From Linnemannia schmuckeri (Eukaryota; Mortierellomycota; Mortierellomycetes; Mortierellales; Mortierellaceae), in contig JANATG010000002.1 in NCBI GenBank assembly GCA_029449235.1, positions 3,410,001 to 3,474,000 of the forward strand: a DNA stretch of 64,000 bases, in the 5' to 3' direction. The notes beneath the pieces were generated by a model that saw only the letters and a list, made by a program, of their open reading frames with translations, searched no databases and was not told the DNA's origin. The translations under genes were made by a program, and so were the position numbers. Positions 27,893 through 38,076 of this stretch are shown here, piece by piece. How positions within the stretch are numbered: position 1 is the first letter of the stretch; every line of letters begins with the position of its first letter.

Positions 27893-28590
27893 CTAAGTGG
27901 ACACAACAGTGCATGACTCTCTCCGTCTTTGGTCTTTGAATACTGCTCGCGCAAGCTCGATCTTGGCACGGTGCTTGATGGTGTAGTAGGTCATCCAGTG
28001 CAATTGGTTGTTGTACAACGCCTCCTTGTCGCCACGCTTGCAGTACGTGCGCCACACCGTATTCGACGCCACAGAGTGGATGTGCACAACCACCGGATGG
28101 ACCCCTGACAGTGCTGGCCAGCACAGGAGGATCTGGTTTGCATCCTCGCTCCAGTGTGTTGACGGCTGAAGGATTCTGATCCAATCGACGACCTGGCGCC
28201 AAAGAGAGTGGATAGGAGGGCACTCGAAAGGCGTGAAGTTTCGTCTCGTAGGTAGGCTCGGCGGGGGGATCATCGGGGTCTGGGGGCAGCGACGACAGCC
28301 AGGCTTAGTCTTGGCTTCGCCTCTGTACGCATAAAGAGCCTTGACCGCGTTGGTCTGGATCACGTTGTGTGCGTACAGATACAAAAAATCTTTTTCTTTG
28401 GTGTACGCTGAGGGGCTTGCAGCCAAGGAAAAAAATTCTTCCACTGCTCATCTGGAATATCTGTTCGTATTTCCTCTCCTGCTGCATCGACGGCAATGTT
28501 CTTGAGGTGCAGATGCTTGAACATGGGGAGCCGAAGGTGGGGGGTATTTGGGGCCGGTCGTGTCAATCGCTTGGCAAGTGCTTTGTCAAC
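27893..28590 (-). pseudogene. Degraded LINE-like C-terminal region, second family
   Basis: On the minus strand two overlapping frames join with one shift: the first (28590 to about 28370) has DEQWKNFFPWLQAP; the second (28444-27893) carries CRRCP, FECPPIHSLWRQVVDW, an ALSGVHPVVVHIHSVA stretch, VWRTYCKRGD and a Lys/Arg-rich end. The C-x2-C...C plus SLWRQV pattern, followed by a WR-rich segment, is the usual layout after the RT domain of fungal LINEs. It differs from the LINE above. RT is missing, its 5' edge abuts a half tRNA-Ile at 28600, and the frame is broken, so it is a dead fragment. Confidence 0.5.
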
Positions 28591-28599
28591 GTGCCGTCG

Positions 28600-28624
28600 G
28601 CTCTACCGACTAAGCTAAGCAAGC
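28600..28624 (-). pseudogene. 5' half of tRNA-Ile (fragment)
   Basis: The minus strand reads GCTTGCTTAGCTTAGTCGG then TAGAGC, equal to the first 25 nt of the tRNA-Ile at 6773-6845 with one change (C to T in the acceptor). The sequence beyond (TTTGATTCTTGGATTT) also resembles the flank of that gene. Anticodon and T arms are missing; the break coincides with the LINE-like remnant. Confidence 0.75.
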
Positions 28625-28645
28625 AGTTTGATTCTTGGATTTTTC

Positions 28646-29511
28646 CAGACAGTCTTGAGTGCTCAGTCCAATTCAACCTCTATAATTTAATTTCCTCTTA
28701 TTATGTAGACCCTGACTAAACTAAAACTCTACCTTGTCAAAACGAATTATTTCTCTAACTGCATACTTCCCCGCCAACTACTAATGCCTGTGACACAAAA
28801 GGGTCTTTTTTTGTATGAGGTCGCGCTGAACATAGACAGAGTGGAAGACATGAACGTCAACAGAACATCCGACTTGAGAACATCGACACTACCAATCGGC
28901 AATGCCTTTATATCAAAACGTCAATGATGATATGGGAATGAGAGTGTACCAGATTTCCCGCGTCTGTGATGGCTGTCGGATGAACTCAATTCGAAGTCTG
29001 ATCGTGGCAAAAAAAAAAGTATGCTAATCTCTATTTTCAGGTACCAAGGGAGGGAGCGAGTGTGCACAATCACACATACCAAACAAACCATACAGACATG
29101 TCAGGCCATCATTGTACGAGCTCTAGCATGCCACGAAAGTGATATCCTGTTGTACCGTTTCATACTCTGGTTGGTCGGTTGTTCGGTTGGGGGAAGTTTA
29201 GGTCTTGATATAGTTCGAGTACTAAAACACAAACCATGTACCTCTCTTTTTTCATTTCACGATTCTATTCTTGTTTACTTGGTCCATCCATGTCCAATGG
29301 TTTGATTTTTTTCTTCTTCTGATTGCTTGTACTCCCATCCATCTTCTTCCAAGCCTAGCCCAGCCCAACTTTAGTCGCTGATATGAACAGTTAAGTTTCC
29401 CCAGACAACCAATTCATTTCTTTCATCCTCAGCTGAAGACAAAAAAAAAGCTGAACACAAGAAAAAAGTGAGCATGAAAGACGAGAAGGGAGAGTCGGTC
29501 GTGAAATGAAC

Positions 29512-29542
<31 letters not shown>

Positions 29543-30327
29543 GTGTGCTCTCATGCATCACACAACACAAAGGCTCTCGTCCCATCCATGGTTCCACATT
29601 TTGCAACTCTCTTTTTCTCCCTCCCTCCCTTCTCTCCCTTCCCTCCTTCTTTCCCTCGTCCCCTGCTTTCGTTCTTATTTTTCGCACTTTTCGACACTGC
29701 GGCCCAACTCAAAAAAAAAAAAGCGACAGGGTCGACAGTTACAGATCATACGAGGCATTTTCTTTCATTCCTCTCTTGCTCTGTCATCCTCGCATCCTCT
29801 TCCTGCTTTCTTCTATGCGGACTTTGGACAAGAGAGAATAAAGAGGCATGCAAACATGCAATTGAAAAAAAGGACGCTCGTCAAGCCAAGTTCAAGTCAT
29901 CATTTCTCTTATTGACATATTTGTTTAAATGGGCAGTGTTGGATTGAGGTATTTATTATTACTATTATTATGGATTGCGGATGATGCTATTACTATGATT
30001 TTTGTGGATGAAGACGAAAAAAAAGGGAAGGATGGTCTACATAAGATGAACAGAAAGATGGAAAAAAATACAAGATGTGGGTGTTGAACACACAGGGCAA
30101 AGAAAAAAATGAAAAGAGAGGTTGTAGTACAAAGGGAAGAGTAGGGCGGAGCAGATTTTGGTTGGGTTGTTTTTTTTCCCATTTTTTTTTATCCTTCCGT
30201 CGATTCCTTGGCGGGACAAAAAAAAATATGCTCGGCGGTAAAAAAGAAAAAAAAAAAAATAAAGGTAAGGTATCATTCGGACGAACAACGGTAAGAAGGG
30301 TGGCCCGTCATCATCTGTTTTCTTTTC
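28646..30327. other. Intergenic, no gene supported
   Basis: About 1.7 kb. Homopolymer tracts (T run at 29515-29542, A run at about 29711-29721), pyrimidine-rich sequence 29605-29670, and AT-rich sequence. The overlapping frames at 29500-29950 are low-complexity readings of the pyrimidine tract. The segment directly after the next gene (minus strand, ends 30328) must contain its terminator, but I see no diagnostic site. Confidence 0.5.
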
Positions 30328-31062
30328 TTACTCGCTAGCGCGAGCTTTCCATTGCGAAAGGATGTTCTGGAACCGGCTCTTGAAACGAGGGTCAGCGATC
30401 GGCCTCATCGAGGCAGACGTCGAAGACGAGAAACGTTGATCTGAGATCGCAATCTCCTTCGAGTTGAAGAAGCTGCTCTTCCGGCGAAGTTCTTGACGGC
30501 TGAGTGGGCGGCTCAATGACTTGCGGGGCTCCTGTCCTTCCTCACCAACAACGGTGGAGGCAGCTGCAATAAGCGCTTCGACAGCAGGAACAGGGATGGG
30601 TTGAGAGGTCGAAGAACGGGACGAAAGAACGGACGATGTCTGTGTCCGCTCGATCGTTGCGGGGGTCTTGACGGTCGATGTGCGGTCCTCGAGCGAAAAG
30701 CCTTCGGCAAAGGAGGTAACGGCAGCAACCTCGTTATCGAAATCGGTCGTCTCGTCTTCTGCGACGACCTCGGTGGTGTCTGCGGCAACCTCTGCGGCGG
30801 CAACAGCGACAACAGTTGGCGTCACGTCTGCGCCGGCGTCAGAAGCGCTATCCGCTGAGCCGTCAATTGAGCCGTTCTCGTCCATATCGTCGTCAGAAGA
30901 AGGAACGCTAGTGGTGGTTGCTAGTGGGTCGACAGAGATGGGTTCTTGGGCTGCCTCGAAAGTGCTATCGAGACGGACTTCCTCAATGGCGGAGGGGACC
31001 TTTAAGGAGGCAGGAGTGATCTGGGACTCGGATTCGACTGTGTGAGAGATGCTGGGAGCCAT
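30328..31062 (-). CDS. Unknown acidic Ser/Thr/Ala-rich protein
   Basis: A single-exon frame of 244 aa with an ATG at 31062. No family recognised. The first two thirds are low-complexity and acidic (SSDDDMDENGSIDGS, many Ala/Val/Thr), probably disordered. The last 70 residues are different: basic and Ser-rich (PRKSLSRPLSRQELRRKSSF), then a compact end, RFKSRFQNILSQWKARASE, that looks like an amphipathic helix. Several RKS/RxxS sites suggest phosphorylation. No signal peptide or membrane segment. Gene structure is supported by a TATA box at 31335-31344, a tandem repeat in the probable 5' UTR, and codon use like its neighbours. Conservation of the C-terminal helix in relatives would be the deciding test. 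Confidence 0.65.
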   Translation of the reverse strand: MAPSISHTVESESQITPASLKVPSAIEEVRLDSTFEAAQEPISVDPLATTTSVPSSDDDMDENGSIDGSADSASDAGADVTPTVVAVAAAEVAADTTEVVAEDETTDFDNEVAAVTSFAEGFSLEDRTSTVKTPATIERTQTSSVLSSRSSTSQPIPVPAVEALIAAASTVVGEEGQEPRKSLSRPLSRQELRRKSSFFNSKEIAISDQRFSSSTSASMRPIADPRFKSRFQNILSQWKARASE

Positions 31063-31210
31063 TGTTGGTTGTATATGTGAGGGGTATAAAGCAAGGAGGT
31101 ATCTGTTGTTGTTGTTGTTTTGTGGAGGAGAATTGCGTAGGAGGCAATTGAGAGTGGGTATATGAAGGATGAGGAGAGGGAAGAGTCTGAGGCAGGGAGG
31201 AGGGTAGCGG

Positions 31211-31276
31211 AGGAGTGAAAGTGGAGTGAAAGTGGAGTGAAAGTGGAGTGAAAGTGGAGTGAAAGTGGAGTGAAAG
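31211..31276 (-). repeat. 11-bp tandem repeat in the leader region
   Basis: Six head-to-tail copies of an 11-bp unit (plus-strand GTGGAGTGAAA; minus-strand TTTCACTCCAC), nearly perfect, lying between the TATA box and the start codon of the 244-aa gene. Copy number in such repeats often varies between strains. Confidence 0.85.
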
Positions 31277-31334
31277 GTGAGTTGAAGAGGAGAAAGAGGA
31301 AAGAAAAACGAAGAATTGAGAGCAATGCCTCGAT

Positions 31335-31344
31335 GGTATTTATA
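31335..31344 (-). promoter_or_regulatory. Probable TATA box of the 244-aa gene
   Basis: TATAAATACC on the minus strand, 273 bp before the ATG at 31062. It would give a leader of about 240 nt that includes the 11-bp repeats. Confidence 0.45.
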
Positions 31345-32783
31345 CCCTCCTCGTGGAGTACACTGCCTTCCGCCTGTGTTGAACCCCTTTTTTTACTTTT
31401 TATTGCTGTTGTTGCGTTTGTCCCTGTCCATTTCTCTTTCCTCTCTGTCCTCTTTTCACTTCTATCCCCCTCGAAATTCTCTTTTCCTCCGCCTCCTTGT
31501 CCCGTTTCGCCCAAAAATCTGTTTTTACCAGAGTAGAGCATGCATGGCGATGCAAGATTTCGTACGGATTTCCCCCTTTGTTTGTTGTGCTTTTGGCGTT
31601 TGCCTTGTGCTTTTTTGTTACCGATAAGAAGAGAACAGAGGCAAGAGGCAAGAAGCAGGAGATAGGTGTTTTTTTTCTGAACGATGGCAAAAGCAGGTCA
31701 ATGGTCAATGGTCAATGGTGCCGGCCCTTTCTGCACGTGCGAATTGGGGCAACGCTGCAAGCACAATAACATGTATAACTATGGTATGGACGGAAAAAAT
31801 GGAAAACAATGCAAGAGAGTGTGGGAACTCGTCGGTGTGAGGACGGAGAACAATAGCGATAGAGAAGGAAATGAAATGACGCTACGGATAAGGATTACCA
31901 TTGTTCCCTGTTTTCTTTTCTCTGTTTTCACAGATGCAGTGCACCCTTTGTCCCCTCTTTTGACCTTTACGCGTTTCTTTTCTGAGTATGGGTAATGGTG
32001 GTGGCAGGCGTAGTCCACGAATGGAATGGAGGGGCTATGTCAAGGCAATTAATAAATGCCTTTGAGCAGGGAGACAAATAGCGGGGTTAGAAGGAAAGGG
32101 GGGCCGATAATTGGGGACAGGTAGGTAAACCTGCGAGAGAGGATTGAGAACAGACCCCCAATCGGAGAACTCACCCCTCTTTTGACACAGAAGAGAAAAT
32201 GAATAAAAGAGAGGAAAACAGCGAGACGGATGGAGACGGAGGAGAAAGAGGGGGAAACGAGAAAGACAGAAGTGACAGAGGAGACAAGTATAACCACGAA
32301 GACGTTAGAGAAAGGACAGATAGGAAAGAAGACGGGGAAGAAGGAGAGACAAAGGAGCGAGAATAGCGATAGATTAGGAAGAAAGCGCCTATGGAGGAGA
32401 TGGACATAGGTTGACGACATATGAAACGTATTTTCAGGCCCATGAACCATTCTCTCCCTCAACGCCTTACTTGGCTCCTTTTGGACGCGCTTTTTTTCAG
32501 ATAGAAAGAGAGAGAAGGATGGCAAGACGCTACTTCTCTACTGTATCTCCTTTTCGCAGTTCTAGCCTTCATTATGTGAAATTCATAGAAAAGTCCAAGG
32601 GGAGATGGATGGGTCTATTCCGAGAAAACGAGGAGTACAGCAAAGAACAGCAAAGCAAGGGGTAGATGGTTTTGTCAGGATAGAAATGTTTAAAAAGTCG
32701 CCGTCACATACACAGCAACACCTTTTTGGCGGTCAACATGAAGGAAAGGGAAACAACCATTCACTTAGCAAAGCAAACACGCA
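31345..32783. other. Intergenic between divergent genes
   Basis: About 1.4 kb separating two divergently transcribed genes. It includes short tandem GTCAATG copies (31697-31719), a purine-rich stretch 32190-32370 that reads as low-complexity frames, and no convincing coding sequence. It must contain the promoter of the MRM1-like gene. Confidence 0.5.
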
Positions 32784-35700
32784 ATGTCGTCGTCGTCCTT
32801 GTCGCTGGTACCTGTCAGGAGCATAAAGAGTATCGGAAGTGTCAGGATCATACGGACAGCAACAACAGCAACTACCGGGACACCATGGCGCCACGTCTCA
32901 TCCTTTCTTCTAGAGGGATCTAATCGATTCCGTGTTTCTCCATTTCACCCGGTGACGTCCAGGTGGACCCTTAACCGCTGTTGTAGGTGTCTGTTTACAA
33001 CCAGAACCATTCTTGCCGAGACTCCATTCCCACCAGTCACTCCCAAGATTTCCAAGTATAGAGTCGACTGCAACACTTCCAAGGTCATCAAACGGAGGAA
33101 GAAGAAAGGGAACGAAGATGGCAAGAAGGCCATCCCACACGTCGTGCGTTCAAAGCCAGTTGCCAACCCCAGGAAGGTGCGCCTAGCAGCTGAAGCTGCG
33201 ACCAGGGAGATCATGAGGAAGATGCAGGAAGCTGAAGCTTCAGCAGCAGCAGCAGCACCATCCTTGGCTACTACAGTTGCATCGCCGCCCAAACCATCGG
33301 CGTTATTTTATACACGGAAACCATCGATCATGAAATCAGAGAGTGCAACAACAGTAGTAACAGACACACCCCTGCCTTCGACCATTGAGCCTACCGCAAG
33401 GGATCCGGCACTCAGGATCCCAGAGCCTGTTACATCACGGTCACGTCTCCCTTCATTATCATCCTCAAATGCACGTCGCATACCAGAAGATCAACCACCA
33501 CAAAACCTGGACCCAGTATTGTCAACACTAGTAGAAGCAGTTGCAACTCAACCCGCGCCAATATCGTCTGGATGGAGTACGAGATCTCCCTTGCAGTCAT
33601 ACCGATTGCCACTCCCCGAACTTACGGATCAGTCAGAACAGAGGTACTCAACATTGGACCCCTTGCCCAAAATGGCTACATCAATCGAAAGAAGGCCTTC
33701 GCAGGCTCCTCAGAGGATCAAGCGGAGCGTCTACAGGACCATTCTCGACTGGAGCGTCCACCCGACTATTCAACCTAATGATTTCAACACCTTGCCGGAC
33801 CTTCCACAAATCACGCCACTACACACGGGACATTCTGTCAAGTCGTCCTCAACCAATGCTGCGGCTACTTCAGGACAGTCAAAGCGGAGCACCACCGCCA
33901 CCGCAAGTACTTCTGACGAAGGAGTCGCTAAGAGGCGATATGTCTCGCGTAGAAGAATCGGGTTCGATGACGACGACCATGATTTTGATCAGCGACCATA
34001 TCATCCTGGCCAGTCGACAACACAGGTCTTGGATACTATTGTGCACAACCGCATCAACAAGAGCAATACCGACACTCAGTCCAACCCGTGGAGCATTTCT
34101 GGGATCATGAAACAGAAGTTTGTGCCCAACAACGAGAACTTTCCCAAGAGTGTCCTATTGAAGAAGCCAGTCATCACCCGCACAGAGCATAGCGACGACG
34201 ACGGCCAGAAGAAGTACAAGGATGAGACTGCCAAGAACACGGCAGCAGCCTCAACCTCAAAACCAACACAATCAACTTTGCCATGGAAGAAGCTCGAACG
34301 TGCAGATCAAACTTTGCAGAGGCCTATTGTTTTGCCGGATCAGCCTTTGCTCGGATCTTGGATTGACTCTCCACGCAGGAGGCTTGAAAAGACAGCAGAG
34401 TCGACGCAGAAATCGGCATATTGCGAGTATGTGTTCTCGCCCAAGTCTGTCCTCCCAGCACTCAAGACCCGTCTCAGAAAGCCCTACGAGCTCCTCTACA
34501 CCGACTCTAATATCCATCCAAGGTAGATATGATCTGGTATGCCTTAAGCTCCAAGAGTTAATCAAGCAACCCTTCCTAATTCAATGTTCGTAAACGTTTT
34601 TTTTTCTATCTGTACAAAAATAGAGTATTGCAGATGGTCCAGGAGTGCGTGAAAACAGCTGGTGAGATGGGACTGAAGGTTGTTAAGGCAACCCCAGATC
34701 GTTTGGATACCCTACTTGGACACAAGTACCATCAGGTAAACAAATAAGCATTAGCCAGAAAGAGAGACAGTCCACTCTTTCCTATGCTTGTAGACTCTTA
34801 TTCCCCAAATAACTAACGTTTATGCAAAAATCGGGAATATTGATAGGGAGTGTTGCTGAGGGCCTCGTATCTTCCCAGGGCGCTGATCAAGTCCCTAGGA
34901 ACCATGTCTGAAGATAACAACAAGTACGACCTTAACTTTATCCGAGGCACTGCCAAACCGTTTGACCGACCCGCAACTAGTACCAATAATTCCAGCAACG
35001 GCCACAGGATCACTTCAGGAAAAGCAGCAACAGGGACACTTCGCACTTCATCTCCGCCTATTTGGGTGGTGTTGGACGAAGTCCAGACAGTCTACGACAT
35101 GGGTCACATCCTGAGCACGGCCTATCATTTGGGTATTGACGGTGTCATTATCAGAGAAAAGGACACGGTGCTTCCGCATGCTGCTGTCTCTGCCGTAAGC
35201 GAGGGGACACTGGAGAAGCGACCTGCTTATGCTGTCAAGACTCTTGTCAAGTTCATTAAGGTATTATTACACGCAATTCTGACTTCACTTTCCCTCCCTT
35301 CAATTTTGCAGCATGGAATACTTACATTATATTTGTTTTCCCTTTAAAAACCCCGCCTAATAACAGGAGTCTCAGGCAAACGGGTGGCAAGTGATAGGCC
35401 TCAAAGCTGCCTACGGATCCAAGCGCCTGAAACCATTCTACACCTTCCCTAAACACGGAATCGATCAACCCACGGTTTTGATCGTTGGTGGGTCCGGGGT
35501 TGGGATCTCCAAAAGTGCAGAACGACAGTGCGACAGTTTTATTCATATTCCTACGTTGTCACGCATGGCAATGTCGTTCGGGGAGGTCGCCTCGTTGCCC
35601 GTTCCAGTCGTCTCGGGCATTGCTATGTCCAGGTTGGTCGGTGGAAGGCTGGCTGCTGCTGGCAGTGACAACAGTGACTGGAGGGCGGGAGGAGGAGGAG

Positions 35701-35837
35701 GAGTAGAAGAGTACGACAGGGAGAACAACACACCTGATCCTTGGATCGGAAGCCCACCCGAGTGGGAGGTGCCAGTACCAAAATCGAAAGGAAAGGGTAA
35801 CCAAGTCGGCCACACCAGGAATGACACTAGACGTTAA
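32784..35837 (+). CDS. MRM1-like mitochondrial SPOUT (TrmH/SpoU) protein
   Basis: Four exons: 32784-34522, 34624-34735, 34847-35260, 35367-35837, all with GT-AG borders and matching phases, giving 911 aa. MRM1 proteins 2'-O-methylate the large mitochondrial rRNA. The first 40 residues are Arg/Ser/Thr-rich without acids, as in a mitochondrial presequence. About 500 disordered residues follow, much longer than yeast Mrm1 (about 410 aa in total). The family domain begins YVFSPKSVLPALK and continues to LLGHKYHQGVLLRAS, LDEVQTVYDMGHIL, NGWQVIGLKA, LIVGGSGVGIS and SLPVPVVSGIAM. The three SPOUT motifs lack their usual residues: DMGHILS has no catalytic Arg or Asn, GGSGVG replaces (N/S)EG, and SLPVP replaces SLNVS. 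Methylase activity is doubtful. Confidence 0.8.
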
Positions 35838-35954
35838 AAATCAACAACGGCATCATCGCATAGAAACACACATTACAATTGTACAATATTAAACCAAGAT
35901 TGCATATGGGTTGGTTTTCTATGATGTTTTTTTTTAACACAAGTTGTTCAGATT

Positions 35955-37665
35955 TTAACTCAAGAACATTTTGTTGTTCTCGTAGTACATCAACATGGGG
36001 TTCTCGCCACTATAAGTCCGCGTCCGCTCCAGATCTCCATACCGCTCCAAGAACTGTCTCTGCGTTTGGACCTTGACCGACTTTTCCATCCCGAGTGAGG
36101 GGCGACAGACTTGCTGGTACATATCCTTGAGCAACTCAAAGTTGGTCGGGAAAAAGATGTCGAACATGCCGGGCATGACCATGTAGGTCGAACAGGGGAC
36201 CATGGTCCCACTGTAGCGGGTCTGGACGACGGGGGCGTCTGTTCCGGGGATGGCCTCGGGTAATGTATAGAAATCAGACAGGACGAGACGGTGTTTGGGG
36301 AAATGGGTCTTGAGGGTCTCGAGAAGGAGGAGGAGCTTTGTCGGAATGAATTCAGGGCCCGTCATGTTGGGTGCAAAGGGGAGGCGGTTCCGGAGTTTGC
36401 GGAGGAAGCGTCTTGCCAGTACTGGGGGGCGGTACCCGGTCTGTTTCCGGATCGAGAGGTATTTTTGAATCAGCGGATCCGAGACAGGGGTGTAGATCTC
36501 CGTATAATCGCCCTCCTCATCGATCGCCACCATGCCCTGGAGGGGTTCCTCGGTAACAGTATCGTATCGAATCAAGTCGTGCGAAAAGTTGTCGAGAACC
36601 TCCATACCGACAAAGAAGCAATTGTCGGGGACAAGGGTGTCCCACTCAAAGATGCTCTTGTTGATGACCTCGACACATCTATGACGCCGGGTTGCATCCC
36701 GAACCTCCTGGCGCTCGCTCTGACGCTGGGCCAGCTTCTTGGAAATCTCAATGATCCGGTACCGTGTGCGTTCGTAGACCGTGGGCTCAAACTGTTGGAT
36801 GTAGTCGAGGATGTTCATCATCAGAGTTCCGTTTCCGGCGCCCATCTCGTAGATAATCAGGTCCTTGTGTGGGTAGTTGTTGAGCTTGTATTCCGTCACT
36901 ATGTACTTGGCAATCGCATATCCATACCACGGCTATATACGATGACAAAGAAGAAAAAGCATAGTGAGTAACCAAGTTTTCACTCAAGTGCTGCGCAATA
37001 ACACAAGTACCTTTTCAAAAAAGTCATTTTTTCGCTTGTACCTTGAACAACTCGGTAGGGGTATGCCAGACCTGCCGCGCGACCTCATCACGCACATCCA
37101 TATCATCCTCAATCTCTTTATACTTGTCAGCAATGATATCCAAAAACTCCATGTTATCCTTGATCTTTTCAAAGTCAAAATCGGTCTCTGGTGAGAAAAT
37201 CACGGCTTGCTTGGAGAAGTATCCATAGTTGGGGTGGTAGAGCGAGTCGTCAATGAAATCCCGAACAAGCATCTTGGCCTCGAGTGGCATATCCTTCTTC
37301 TTGGCCGCATCCTTGGCGGTGATCACTGGGTATTTGGCACGCGCGGCTACTTTTTCAGGGCTGTAGCGCGGGTCCTCGATCAGGTTGCGGCGGGGGGTTG
37401 AAGTATGGAAGTTGTTGTTGTGTTGGTGCTGGTGGGAATGGTGGTGAGCACAAGGACGGTCGTAAGTATGATGACCGAGAGGCGCCCTGAGAAAAAGACG
37501 TCGCTGGAATCCGATGGCCCCTGGCTGAGGCTGTTGTTGGTGAGTGTGAATCCTCCTAAATGCACCAGAAGAGGAGGACATTGTCCGCCTGGAGACGAGT
37601 CCATGCAGGTCGCGTTGCAGAGTCGCCTCGGCTAGCCTCCCGGAGAGTCGTGGCAGATGCGACAT
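35955..37665 (-). CDS. NDUFAF7/MidA-family methyltransferase (DUF185)
   Basis: Two exons: 37665-37042 and 36932-35955, phase 0, 533 aa. Family members are SAM-dependent arginine methyltransferases; in animals NDUFAF7 modifies NDUFS2 during complex I assembly in the mitochondrial matrix. The N-terminus is Arg/His/Gln-rich and lacks acids, consistent with import. MTase features: YHPNYGYFS (substrate-side entry motif), LIIYEMGAGNGTLM (motif I), CFFVGMEVLDNFSHDLI, and a C-terminal lobe ending KMFLS. Motif I reads GAGNGT where NDUFAF7 usually has GPGRGT, so this may be the separate fungal subfamily of DUF185 proteins rather than the strict orthologue. It converges on the MRM1-like gene with 117 bp between stops. 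Confidence 0.8.
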
Positions 37666-38076
37666 TTATGATTTCCTGATCGAGTTGTGGAGTTGGAAGT
37701 AGTAAAGTTGAACTACGACAGGAGAGAACACCCCTGGCTCCCCGACGCAACTTCCCAAGGAAGAGTGGCTTTTTACTTTTGTGCAGGGTGGGGGTGAAAA
37801 GTCGCACGTGACAATTTTTTGGGATTAATTCTGCAACGCGTAACATTCTCGCGATACATAGAACACGGTACCAATGTCATCACAGATTATACTCCACATC
37901 CAAACACAATGTCAAGCATTAGCTATGCGAGTGAGATTACATTTGTGGAAATACGTGAAAATAGATAAAAGTGTGGTATGTGGACTATCTTGAGAATAGA
38001 CACCCCAAGGGCGGGTCGAAAAGGCAAGCACTGTAGCCCTTTGATTTGCATGTGGTTTTGCGCCATTGTATAGTTT
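37666..38076. other. Intergenic between two minus-strand genes
   Basis: 411 bp. It must contain the promoter of the NDUFAF7-like gene (37666 upward) and the 3' UTR of the chitin deacetylase (38076 downward). AT-rich from 37830 to 37980. No gene seen. Confidence 0.5.

Noticed and set aside
29391..29947. Several overlapping frames around a T run
   Set aside because: Simple-sequence pyrimidine and poly(T) readings without conserved features.
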